From positions 195,761 through 232,073 of the forward strand of contig DHWY01000003.1 in assembly GCA_002413425.1 (NCBI GenBank): a DNA stretch of 36,313 bases, given 5' to 3'. This stretch comes from Candidatus Saccharibacteria bacterium UBA5170 (GTDB lineage: Bacteria; Patescibacteriota; Saccharimonadia; Saccharimonadales; Saccharimonadaceae). Of this stretch, positions 22,760-29,970 are shown piece by piece. Each line of letters starts with the position of its first letter. The stretch's first letter is position 1. The notes under the pieces are model-generated. The model was not told the DNA's origin. It saw nothing but the letters and a program-made list of their open reading frames with translations, and searched no databases. The translations under genes and the position numbers were made by a program.

Positions 22760-24244
22760 ATGAACGCAGAGCTTGAGGCTAAATTAAAAACCTTGCCACG
22801 ATCACCGGGAATTTATTTTCACAAAGCCAACGGTGGTGAAATTATTTATGTTGGCAAGGCCGCGGTGCTTAAAAACCGCGTTCGTCAGTACTTCCAAGGC
22901 CAACGGGCGATGGATGCGAAGACCAGCGCTTTAGTGGCTGAAATAGTTGATACCGACTGGATTGAAACTGAAAGCGAAATTGACGCGCTCTTTTTAGAAA
23001 GCGAAATGATCAAGCGTTACATGCCACGTTACAATATTTTGCTGCGCGATGATAAATCAGAGTTATTTGTCCGAATTGACATGAAAAACGAATGGCCACA
23101 TCTCAGTTTTACACATAATCCGGCTGACGACGGGGCAGATTATTACGGCCCATACTACAATGGGTTTGCCGTCAAAAAAGCGCTTCGTTATCTTCGTAAA
23201 GTCTTTCCGTATTATACGAAGCCTCCGAGGCAGACCGATCGGCCTGATTTGGACGTCCATATTGGTTTGAGTCCACAGCCGGGCATTTCAAGTGAAGATT
23301 ACAAAGTATCGCTACGCAAACTGGTCCGTTATATAGAGGGTGGTCGTAAAGCGTTGACACGCGAAATAGAAAAAGATATGAAGCTGGCAGCCAAAGAGCA
23401 CAACTTTGAAAACGCGGCGGCGCTTCGTAACAAGCTCCGTGATTTACGTGAGCTGCAAAGCCGTATTATGTTTGGTGATAAAGAGTTTATCGATATTAGT
23501 AAAGATAAAGCGCTCAGCGATTTGGTTGACCTCTTGGGTCTGACAAAAATCCCAGCCCGCATCGAAGGCTATGACATCAGTCATATGAGCGGTACAAATG
23601 TCGTCGCCAGTATGGTGGTATTTAGTAACGGTGCCAGCGATCGTTCGGGCTATCGTAAATTCAAAACTCGCATCGAGCACAATAACGATTTTTACAATAT
23701 GAATGAAACATTGTTGCGACGGTTGAGCGAGACTAACCTCAAAGCCTGGGGCAAGCCAGACCTAGTCTTAATTGACGGTGGCAAGGGGCAACTTGACGCC
23801 GCCCTGCAAGCCCGCGATGAACGCGGCCAGACGATGCCGTTTATCGGCCTGGCGAAACGCGAGGAGCAGATTGTTGTCCATCATTCAAAATCACATATAA
23901 CTATCAACAAAGACAAGTTACGCGAACTGGACGGCTACACAATGATTACCGATGATTTTACATTGATCAATTTGCCCCATTCGACCCATATTATTAAATT
24001 ACTGCAACGCATTCGGGATGAATCCCACCGCTTTGCGGTCAGTTATCACACAGTGCTGAAACGCGCCAAGCAAACCGCCAGCTCGCTTGAGGGCATTCCT
24101 GGCATTGGTCCGGCGACGCGCCGCAGGCTTATTAAAACTTTTGGCAGCCTCCGTGCGGTTAAATTAGCAAGCCAAGAAGAAATAACTGCTGCCATTGGTC
24201 AGTCGAAAGCGGCGGCGCTTGCACCTTATTTGCACACGCCATAA
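22760..24244 (+). CDS. uvrC: Excinuclease ABC subunit C, short cysteine-free form
   Basis: UvrC makes both incisions in nucleotide excision repair. The 494-aa product (usual ~600) has the GIY-YIG nuclease (SPGIYFHKANGGEIIYVGKA, residues 15-34; glutamate in FLESEMIKRY), a UVR motif for UvrB contact (about 200-235), the RNase H-like nuclease (IEGYDISHMSG about 272; LVLIDGGKGQL; DESHRFAVSYH) and a terminal HhH (LEGIPGIGPATRRRLIKTFG). The segment that carries four cysteines in E. coli UvrC (around RPCLQYQIGRCLGPC) reads RPDLDVHIGLSPQPG here (residues 161-175), and the whole protein has no cysteine. Active-site regions are intact, so it should be functional. Confidence 0.95.
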   Translation: MNAELEAKLKTLPRSPGIYFHKANGGEIIYVGKAAVLKNRVRQYFQGQRAMDAKTSALVAEIVDTDWIETESEIDALFLESEMIKRYMPRYNILLRDDKSELFVRIDMKNEWPHLSFTHNPADDGADYYGPYYNGFAVKKALRYLRKVFPYYTKPPRQTDRPDLDVHIGLSPQPGISSEDYKVSLRKLVRYIEGGRKALTREIEKDMKLAAKEHNFENAAALRNKLRDLRELQSRIMFGDKEFIDISKDKALSDLVDLLGLTKIPARIEGYDISHMSGTNVVASMVVFSNGASDRSGYRKFKTRIEHNNDFYNMNETLLRRLSETNLKAWGKPDLVLIDGGKGQLDAALQARDERGQTMPFIGLAKREEQIVVHHSKSHITINKDKLRELDGYTMITDDFTLINLPHSTHIIKLLQRIRDESHRFAVSYHTVLKRAKQTASSLEGIPGIGPATRRRLIKTFGSLRAVKLASQEEITAAIGQSKAAALAPYLHTP

Positions 24245-24250
24245 AGCTTA

Positions 24251-24259
24251 TGCTATAGT
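24251..24259 (+). promoter_or_regulatory. Extended -10 element of the pilin gene
   Basis: TGC-TATAGT, 45 nt before ATG 24305. The leader holds AAGGAA at about 24286, 14 nt before the ATG, farther than optimal. Confidence 0.45.
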
Positions 24260-24304
24260 GATACCAAACTAGACTGCGCCAAATAAGGAATTTTTCTTCA
24301 TATA

Positions 24305-25318
24305 ATGAACGAATCAAACAAAAACACATCAAAAAATGGTTTCACCATCGTCGAGCTAGTGGTGGTAATCGCAATTATCGGTATCTTGGCAACAATCACG
24401 GTTGTGAGCTATGGATTGTGGCGTACGACGACTACCCAAAACCAGCTAAAGAGCGACCTCAATGGGGTTGCGTCGGCCATGGAGAGTGCCCGGACATTTG
24501 GTAATACGTATCCCGCAACGGTTCCTTCGACGTTTACGCCAAGTAGCGGCGTAGTTCTTAGTGGTGGTGGGACGTCTGGTGGAAAAAACTTTTGTATTAC
24601 GGCTACGCAAAATTCATCCAACTATAGAGTAACTAATTATAGTGCTCCAAAGCCGGGCTCTTGTTCGGGTCCAGCGCGAGACGAAGTGTCGATAATTAAG
24701 TGGAATTCTTGGACTTTAGGTACCGGTGGCGTTACCGGGTACGCTTTAAATGGTGACGGAAATTCTAGGATTACCGATACCAACCCCTGGGGCGTGTCGG
24801 ATACTATCTGGGATGTCAGCAACCAAGACGCAGCTAGTGATGCCGATGGCGGCTGGAATGGTAGTAGTTTTTCTATAGACAATTCCAAGATGTATAGGTT
24901 CTCTACGTTTATCAGGAGAAAAACTTTTGGCAACGGCTATACTTACCTTGGAACGCACGGATATCCCAGCGCAGTTCTAAATCGAAGCGACGGTGTGTCA
25001 AACGGTAACCCGTACTTTTGTGCCAGGTTATGGTGGGGCAACGCAAATCAATGGTATCTTGTTACTGGGTACGTCTGGCCGGCCGGTAGCGGCACTGGGG
25101 CTGCAATGACCGATTCGGGCGTTTACGCGTTGGATGGCACAAAGGTTGCATCCAACCTAGACTATGTGTGGCAATCGACTACGACCTCGTCGGATCATCG
25201 CTCATACCTATATTATTCGACTGATGTCACGACGAACCAACAATGGTACCAGCCGCGCGTAGATGTCGTAAATGGAACGGAACCGACGATTGATGAATTA
25301 CTAAACAATACATTCTAG
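24305..25318 (+). CDS. Type IV prepilin with a large C-terminal adhesin-like domain
   Basis: The 337-aa product begins with a 12-residue leader ending in Gly and a class III/type IVa cleavage site G12|F13, with Glu at +5 (FTIVELVVVIAIIGILA), followed by the usual helix to about residue 60. Residues ~75-125 form a Ser/Thr/Gly-rich pilin head. Residues ~130-337 are unlike a pilin: Trp- and Tyr-rich, beta-type (YRFSTFIRR, NPYFCARLWWGN, QWYLVTGYVWPAG, HRSYLYYSTDV, VVNGTEP). From memory this pattern matches a module found in phage tail fibres and other surface proteins. I infer a minor, tip-located pilin that binds a host or surface. No other pilus gene is in the window unless the FtsA-like ATPase is PilM. 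Confidence 0.85.
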   Translation: MNESNKNTSKNGFTIVELVVVIAIIGILATITVVSYGLWRTTTTQNQLKSDLNGVASAMESARTFGNTYPATVPSTFTPSSGVVLSGGGTSGGKNFCITATQNSSNYRVTNYSAPKPGSCSGPARDEVSIIKWNSWTLGTGGVTGYALNGDGNSRITDTNPWGVSDTIWDVSNQDAASDADGGWNGSSFSIDNSKMYRFSTFIRRKTFGNGYTYLGTHGYPSAVLNRSDGVSNGNPYFCARLWWGNANQWYLVTGYVWPAGSGTGAAMTDSGVYALDGTKVASNLDYVWQSTTTSSDHRSYLYYSTDVTTNQQWYQPRVDVVNGTEPTIDELLNNTF

Positions 25319-25861
25319 CAGTAAGTGGTTATACTGTATTCAAAAGCCTCGTTATAGTCTGATAACATAGGTTTTATGGTGGTAAATAGTGACCGATTTT
25401 AGAACTTTTTAATGCTAATCTTATTTAAAGCATGGCTAATAAGAGTTGGCCGAGATATTTTTCACCTGGAACAGTCCTGTGTGGTGGCTAGCTTTAATTA
25501 AAACTTGTCTGGCTGTGATTTTTCCATAAATAGTATTTCCGTCAGCTATACGAACGTTAACATAAACCTGACACGGATAACCTCCTTTTATGATGCATGT
25601 GCTGACTTTGTGGGGATGACTGAGTCTAAGCGGCATTGGATTGGATTCGTTTGGATTAGTAACGCTATGTGTGCGTGGAGTGACGGAGTCTTTGCGAATT
25701 AAAATACTGCAGTTTATGATATGACTGGTTCGAAAATACTTCTGGAAGCCAGAAGTAATAAAAGCTGCTAATGGAGATATACAGTTAACTTTGTAATGCT
25801 CAGGTTCTCGTGGCCCTGGCCAGATTCAGATTACGACATGGGTTAAGTAATCAGTCGATGC
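25319..25861. other. Gene-poor region, about 540 nt
   Basis: No convincing gene starts here. It holds a stop-free minus frame (listed separately), a perfect 8-bp dyad ACTTCTGG-aag-CCAGAAGT (25738-25756) that could be a weak terminator, and AT-rich DNA just after the pilin gene. A competing plus frame (25505-25702, TTG start) has no ribosome-binding site. The stretch is unusual in this compact genome and may be decayed or transferred DNA. Confidence 0.5.
25436..25825 (-). pseudogene. Stop-free minus frame, possible gene remnant
   Basis: 130 codons without a stop, ending in TAG at 25436. The C-terminal part looks protein-like (VYVNVRIADGNTIYGKIT, then ARQVLIKASHHTGLFQVKN). The only ATG is at 25636, mid-frame and without a ribosome-binding site; no ATG, GTG or TTG opens the upstream half. 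It could be the 3' part of a decayed gene, a gene with a rare start, or chance. Confidence 0.25.
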
Positions 25862-25867
25862 TACAAT
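25862..25867 (+). promoter_or_regulatory. Putative -10 element of the aminopeptidase gene
   Basis: TACAAT ends 8 nt before ATG 25876. No Shine-Dalgarno. Confidence 0.45.
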
Positions 25868-25875
25868 GATAGTTG

Positions 25876-27090
25876 ATGGCTAGCATTAAAGAATTCTTTG
25901 TATCAAATCGTCGGAGGCTGGCAGAAAGTATTAGCGGCGGATTGGTCGTGGTATCTGCCTATACTCAGTTACAGCGGAGTAACGATGCCGCCTTTTATTT
26001 TGAACAGGAAGCCAACTTTTGGTGGCTGACGGGCATCGACTCGCCCGATTGGTGGGTGATTATCGATGGACAGCGCGCTAAAAGCTGGCTGGTTGCTCCG
26101 GTTGTCTCTAACGCACATCAGATATTTGACGGAAGTTTATCGATTGAAGCCGCTAAACGTATAAGTGGCGTTGATAATGTGCTATCGCAAGATGAGGCGA
26201 TGTCTATGTTGCGGGACTTAGCTAAAAAACATAGCGTTGTTCATACGCTGGGTGATCCTGCCTACGCAGAGCATTTTGATTTTATTCTCAACCCAGCACC
26301 AAAGAAACTTTGGAATGTATTAGAGCGGACTTTTACTGATGTGCAAGATTGTCGTTTAGAACTGGCGAAACTTCGAGCCATCAAACAGCCTGAAGAGATT
26401 GTTGCGATAAAAAAAGCAATCAAGTTGACTGTCGAAGGGTTTAAGTCTATAAAAGAAAAGTTACCAGAGTTACGCTTCGAATATGAGGTTGAAGCGGAAT
26501 TTAGTTATTTCTTTAAAAAGTATGGTGCTTCGGGACACGCCTATGATCCAATTGTTGCCAGCGGCAAAAACGCTTGCACGCTACATTACGACGTCAATAA
26601 AGATAGGCTTAAAAAAAATAGCATAGTCCTCATGGACATCGGCGTACGGCTGGGTGGGTACGCGGCTGATATATCGAGGTCTTACGGCTTGGGCGAACCA
26701 ACCCAGCGACAACGGCAGGTCCACGGGGCAGTTCAAGCGGCCCAAAAAGAAATTATTCATCTTATAAAGCCGGGGCTCTTGGTGGCCGACTACCATGCGT
26801 CAGTCGACGCCATTATGAAGGCTGCCCTGATGAGCCTCGGTCTTCTCCAGTCAGTAGAAGACGAAGCAACATACCGGCGTTATTTTTCTCATGCCATTGG
26901 ACATGGTCTTGGCGTTGATGTCCATGATAGTTTGGGCCAATCGCTTGAATTTTTGCCCGGCATGGTGCTGACGGTTGAGCCGGGTATCTATATTCCAGAG
27001 GAAGGAATTGGGGTGCGGATTGAAGATAATATCCTCGTGACGCAGCAGGGACACATCAATCTAAGTAAGGCGTTGCCGACGTCGCTATGA
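25876..27090 (+). CDS. Xaa-Pro aminopeptidase-like M24 metallopeptidase
   Basis: The 404-aa product has an N-terminal creatinase/AMP_N-type domain (residues 1-~150, with FYFEQEANFWWLTGID) and an M24 'pita-bread' domain. The five metal ligands are in place: Asp in VLMDIGVRLGGYAADISRS (two Asp, about 255 and 266), His in SHAIGHGLGVDVHD (about 340), Glu in LTVEPGIYIP (about 368) and Glu in GVRIEDNILV (about 382). It probably removes N-terminal residues before proline. No signal peptide. I use ATG 25876; TTG 25873 just before it is also possible but too close to the -10. Confidence 0.92.
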   Translation: MASIKEFFVSNRRRLAESISGGLVVVSAYTQLQRSNDAAFYFEQEANFWWLTGIDSPDWWVIIDGQRAKSWLVAPVVSNAHQIFDGSLSIEAAKRISGVDNVLSQDEAMSMLRDLAKKHSVVHTLGDPAYAEHFDFILNPAPKKLWNVLERTFTDVQDCRLELAKLRAIKQPEEIVAIKKAIKLTVEGFKSIKEKLPELRFEYEVEAEFSYFFKKYGASGHAYDPIVASGKNACTLHYDVNKDRLKKNSIVLMDIGVRLGGYAADISRSYGLGEPTQRQRQVHGAVQAAQKEIIHLIKPGLLVADYHASVDAIMKAALMSLGLLQSVEDEATYRRYFSHAIGHGLGVDVHDSLGQSLEFLPGMVLTVEPGIYIPEEGIGVRIEDNILVTQQGHINLSKALPTSL

Positions 27091-27096
27091 TATAAT
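27091..27096 (+). promoter_or_regulatory. Extended -10 element of the holin-like/secG operon
   Basis: TGA-TATAAT, where the TGA is the stop codon of the preceding gene. The hexamer ends 11 nt before ATG 27108; predicted leader about 5 nt. Confidence 0.6.
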
Positions 27097-27107
27097 CAGA
27101 ACATATT

Positions 27108-27500
27108 ATGAAGAGGCAATTCCTTGTATTTTTAATTCGTTGGGTACTGAACTCGCTTGGCCTCTGGGTAGCTGTTGGTTTGTTTGGGACAGGCTATGGC
27201 GATGGCCTTGTAACGGCAGGGGCATGGGTATTTTTGATGGCCGGGCTTATATTCTCGGTTATTAATACTATATTGAAACCAATTGCTGTTATCTTATCGC
27301 TACCGGCAATTCTTCTGACTCTCGGATTATTTATGTTAGTCGTGAACGGTCTCATGGTATATATTTCTCTTAAGCTATCACCGGGCTTGTCAATGTCGTT
27401 TATCAACTCAATTCTAACTGGAATGCTGCTGAGTCTGGTAAACTATATAGTAAGTGCTGCGTTAGAGCTCCGCCAGACGAGCGGCGCACGGGAGATATAA
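27108..27500 (+). CDS. Phage holin family 4-like (YvlD-type) membrane protein
   Basis: The 130-aa product has four hydrophobic segments (about residues 4-24, 38-60, 61-85 and 97-118). The segment GLIFSVINTILKPIAVILSLP matches the conserved core of the holin family 4/YvlD membrane proteins. Despite the name these are chromosomal proteins of unknown role; Bacillus YvlD is linked to envelope stress. Its stop overlaps the secG start by 1 nt (TAATG). Confidence 0.85.
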   Translation: MKRQFLVFLIRWVLNSLGLWVAVGLFGTGYGDGLVTAGAWVFLMAGLIFSVINTILKPIAVILSLPAILLTLGLFMLVVNGLMVYISLKLSPGLSMSFINSILTGMLLSLVNYIVSAALELRQTSGAREI

Positions 27501-27733
27501 TGAATTTTGATACTGTCCTACAAGTTATTACCATCGGATCATCAGTCTTGATGATTTTGGCAATTTTGCTTCAGCAACGTGGCGCGTCTTTGGGTGCCGG
27601 GTTCGGTAGTTCGGGCGAGCTTTATACGACGCGTCGAGGCCTCGACAAGAACTTATTTGAAGTATCAATCGTACTGGCTGTTATTTTCTTACTTTCGATA
27701 TTAGCAGGGCTTTTACTGCCCGCTTTTAAATAA
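27500..27733 (+). CDS. secG: Preprotein translocase subunit SecG
   Basis: SecG is the small accessory subunit of the SecYEG channel. The 77-aa product has two membrane helices (about residues 3-25 and 53-74) joined by the typical Gly-rich cytoplasmic loop (QQRGASLGAGFGSSG) and the conserved FE region (NLFEVSIVLAVIF). GGGAG lies 6 nt before the ATG. The overlap with the holin-like gene and the 14-nt gap to the binding-protein gene place all three in one operon. Confidence 0.95.
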   Translation: MNFDTVLQVITIGSSVLMILAILLQQRGASLGAGFGSSGELYTTRRGLDKNLFEVSIVLAVIFLLSILAGLLLPAFK

Positions 27734-27747
27734 GGGAAACAGGGTTC

Positions 27748-29544
27748 ATGCAAGACGATAGACCGAGGGGGTGGCAACGCCTTAAAAAAACAAGTTTTAA
27801 TAAGAAAGACCTGTCTCGGCGCATGCGTCGAGTTGAAGGTGTAACCGTACGGCACGCTCGTAAGTTTGTCGTAAAACGCTGGAGCAATGCTCGTGAAGTC
27901 CGTCGCCATATCATCACATGGGTGGTCGCAACAGGATTGCTTATATCCGCGATAGGCCTACAACTAATGTGGAATCAGCAAAGTTATCGAACAAGTACCG
28001 TCGCAAGTGGCGGGACGTATGCCGAGGCTGTTTTGGGCCCCGTCGATACGCTTAATCCACTTTTTGCGACTACCCGAGCCGAGGAAGCCGCCAGCCACTT
28101 ACTATTTTCGAGATTATTCGCGTACGATACAACTGGTCATTTGAGCGGCGACCTTGCGACTAATCTTGCAGTTAACAATACGGGAACGGTCTATACGGTT
28201 ACTATTCGCCCAGATGCGCGCTGGCACGACGGCATAAGGGTCACCGCTAAGGATGTTGCCTTTACTATTAATCTGCTCAAGAATCCTTCTGTACACACGA
28301 CAAACCCAGAGGATTGGAGAAGTATATCGGTTGCCGTTATTAACGATACGACGCTTAGTTTTACACTCCCCGTAATTATTGCAAGTTTCCCTCATGCTCT
28401 GACATTTCCGATTCTTCCGGAGCATATTCTTGGAAAAGTTGAGCCGAACGCCATTCGTGAAAACGATTTTGGCCGTTCGCCAATCGGCAGTGGTCCCTTT
28501 AAACTCCGCTTTGTACAAGATATTGATGTCAATGCAGGACGTAAGATTATCCACCTCGCCCGTAACAGCGATTACTACCGCGGCGCTAGCAAACTCGAAT
28601 TTTTTCAACTGCACGTGTATGACACGCAGGATGCAATCGTGCGCGCGCTTGCGATAGACGAAGTAAACGCCGCCAGTGGCTTGTCTGCAACCAATCTGAG
28701 TCAAATTAACCGGAGTCGCTACGATGTCGAAACGGTCCCGATTAAAAGTGGCGTGTATGCTCTGCTCAACACCACAAGGGAGATTCTGAAGGACAAAGTA
28801 GTCCGTCAGGCTTTGCAGAGGGGGACTAATACAAAAGCAATTCGTGATCAATTGCCTGCTGGAGCTCCAGCACTCGACCTGCCTTTTATAGCCAATCAGC
28901 TGAGTGGTGATGTCCCGAAGGTCGCTGCCTATAATCTTAAAGAGGCGCAAAAGATGCTTGATGACGCAGGCTGGGTACGGACTGGTACAACTCGAAAGAA
29001 AGCCGGTGTTGAGTTAAAACTGACAATCGTGGCCACAAAAGACAGTGATAATGAGCGCGTATTAGAAACGCTTGTCGGGCAGTGGCGTGATCTCGGTATC
29101 GTCGTTGACACCCAAATTGTCGATCCGAGTGACCCAGCTCAAAGGGTCTTCCAGGATATCCTGCAACCACGTAACTTCGATGTCCTATTATACCAACTGA
29201 CTATCGGCGCTGACCCAGACGTCTATGCTTACTGGCACTCGTCGCAAGCAAGTCCACGAGGGCTGAACTTTTCAAACTATTCGAATCCAATCAGTGATGA
29301 TGCGCTTGTGAGTGCTCGGTCGCGCCTTGAGCCAAGTCTTCGAAATATCAAGTATCTTACATTTGCTAAGGAGTGGGTCGCTGACGTACCTGCTATAGGA
29401 TTATATCAATCCACGACACAGTATGTGCACAGTAAGACCGCCAGCGCGTCTAAGAGCTCAAATATTTTGGTGTCGCCAATCGATCGCTATAGTGACATAC
29501 TTTACTGGTCGGTTGGCGCGCGTTCTGTTTACAAAACGCCGTAG
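27748..29544 (+). CDS. Membrane-anchored ABC solute-binding protein, family 5 (peptide type)
   Basis: The 598-aa product has a strongly basic cytoplasmic N-terminus (~50 residues), one membrane segment (about 54-75) with no lipobox cysteine, then a family 5 extracellular solute-binding domain (Opp/Dpp type): YAEAVLGPVDTLNPLFATT at the start, WHDGIRVTAKDVAFTINLL (about 165), IGSGPFKLRF (about 250) and ALQRGTNTKAIRDQL (about 350). In the family this protein delivers peptides or other solutes to an ABC permease. No permease or ATPase gene is next to it. Uptake by a transporter encoded elsewhere, or a different sensing role, are both possible. It is the last gene of the secG operon. Confidence 0.9.
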   Translation: MQDDRPRGWQRLKKTSFNKKDLSRRMRRVEGVTVRHARKFVVKRWSNAREVRRHIITWVVATGLLISAIGLQLMWNQQSYRTSTVASGGTYAEAVLGPVDTLNPLFATTRAEEAASHLLFSRLFAYDTTGHLSGDLATNLAVNNTGTVYTVTIRPDARWHDGIRVTAKDVAFTINLLKNPSVHTTNPEDWRSISVAVINDTTLSFTLPVIIASFPHALTFPILPEHILGKVEPNAIRENDFGRSPIGSGPFKLRFVQDIDVNAGRKIIHLARNSDYYRGASKLEFFQLHVYDTQDAIVRALAIDEVNAASGLSATNLSQINRSRYDVETVPIKSGVYALLNTTREILKDKVVRQALQRGTNTKAIRDQLPAGAPALDLPFIANQLSGDVPKVAAYNLKEAQKMLDDAGWVRTGTTRKKAGVELKLTIVATKDSDNERVLETLVGQWRDLGIVVDTQIVDPSDPAQRVFQDILQPRNFDVLLYQLTIGADPDVYAYWHSSQASPRGLNFSNYSNPISDDALVSARSRLEPSLRNIKYLTFAKEWVADVPAIGLYQSTTQYVHSKTASASKSSNILVSPIDRYSDILYWSVGARSVYKTP

Positions 29545-29557
29545 AATCGGCTATACT
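29529..29557 (+). promoter_or_regulatory. Promoter of tRNA-Leu
   Basis: TTACAA (29529-29534), 17-nt spacer, TATACT (29552-29557). It overlaps the end of the binding-protein gene and lies 19 nt before the tRNA. Confidence 0.6.
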
Positions 29558-29576
29558 AACGTAGTATCACTCTTGT

Positions 29577-29663
29577 GCGCGAATGGCGGAATTGGTAGAC
29601 GCGTCAGCTTGAGGGGCTGGTGTCCTTCGGGACGTGGAGGTTCAAGTCCTCTTTCGCGCACCA
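29577..29663 (+). tRNA. tRNA-Leu (GAG)
   Basis: An 87-nt class II tRNA. Acceptor GCGCGAA/TTCGCGC, discriminator A and encoded CCA. D arm with GGAATTGGTAGAC, anticodon stem TCAGC/GCTGG with loop TTGAGGG giving anticodon GAG, a variable arm GTCC-TTCG-GGAC, and a T arm GGAGG-TTCAAGT-CCTCT. It reads CUC/CUU codons. Confidence 0.96.
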
Positions 29664-29702
29664 AATAGAAAAGACGGTCGGCTGGCCGTCTTTTCTATTT
29701 GG
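29661..29702 (+). terminator. Terminator of tRNA-Leu, starting at the CCA end
   Basis: A 17-bp perfect stem, CCAAATAGAAAAGACGG pairing with its complement at 29686-29702, around an 8-nt loop, with the T-rich run in the 3' arm. The 5' arm begins with the tRNA's own CCA. Confidence 0.88.
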
Positions 29703-29723
29703 TCACGAGTATTTGCACATTTG

Positions 29724-29762
29724 CCATACAAAAAGCCCGTCGACGACGGACTGTTTGTATGG
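29724..29762 (-). terminator. Terminator of tRNA-Val, starting at the CCA end
   Basis: On the minus strand CCATACAAA pairs with TTTGTATGG and, after a 2-nt mismatch, GTCCGTC pairs with GACGGGC around a GTC loop; CTTTTTG gives the T run. Again the 5' arm begins with the tRNA's CCA. Confidence 0.8.
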
Positions 29763-29836
29763 TGGGCGCTGAGGGGCTCGAACCCCCGACCCCCTCGGTG
29801 TAAACGAGGTGCTCTAGCCAACTGAGCTAAGCGCCC
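29760..29836 (-). tRNA. tRNA-Val (UAC)
   Basis: A 77-nt tRNA with encoded CCA. Acceptor GGGCGCT/AGCGCCC, D arm AGCTCAGTTGGCTAGAGC, anticodon stem CCTCG/CGAGG with loop TTTACAC (anticodon UAC), T loop GTTCGAGC. It reads GUN codons. It faces tRNA-Leu tail to tail with two terminators between. Confidence 0.96.
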
Positions 29837-29848
29837 TTACCGTTTCAT

Positions 29849-29877
29849 AGTATACAGTAAGAGCCCTTAGGGGGCAA
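29849..29877 (-). promoter_or_regulatory. Promoter of tRNA-Val
   Basis: On the minus strand TTGCCC (29877-29872), 17-nt spacer, TATACT (29854-29849). An AACACT-ggt-AGTGTT dyad (29876-29890) lies between this and the divergent typA promoter. Confidence 0.6.
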
Positions 29878-29904
29878 CACTGGTAGTGTTCGGCCGTCCG
29901 GTAC

Positions 29905-29932
29905 TTGAATGATTGTAAAATTCTGCTATAAT
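29905..29932 (+). promoter_or_regulatory. Promoter of typA
   Basis: TTGAAT (29905-29910), 16-nt spacer and an extended -10 TGC-TATAAT (29927-29932). Predicted leader about 32 nt. Confidence 0.7.
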
Positions 29933-29941
29933 TACAGATAA

Positions 29942-29961
29942 GAGGAAGCCCGAATAACGGG
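29942..29961 (+). promoter_or_regulatory. typA leader: displaced Shine-Dalgarno plus hairpin
   Basis: GAGGAAG (29942-29948) lies 22 nt before ATG 29971, too far for direct use. A CCCG-aataa-CGGG hairpin (29949-29961) sits between; folding would bring the site to about 9 nt from the ATG. Confidence 0.35.
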
Positions 29962-29970
29962 TATATTTTT

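Noticed and set aside
25505..25702. Plus-strand 65-codon frame with TTG start
   Set aside because: No ribosome-binding site or promoter; it competes with a longer, more protein-like minus frame.
28114..28950. Minus-strand open frame of 278 codons
   Set aside because: It lies wholly inside the binding-protein gene, whose domain motifs are clear; the antisense product has no recognisable domain and an atypical composition.
29423..29825. Short open frames across the tRNA pair
   Set aside because: They read through the tRNA-Leu and tRNA-Val genes.
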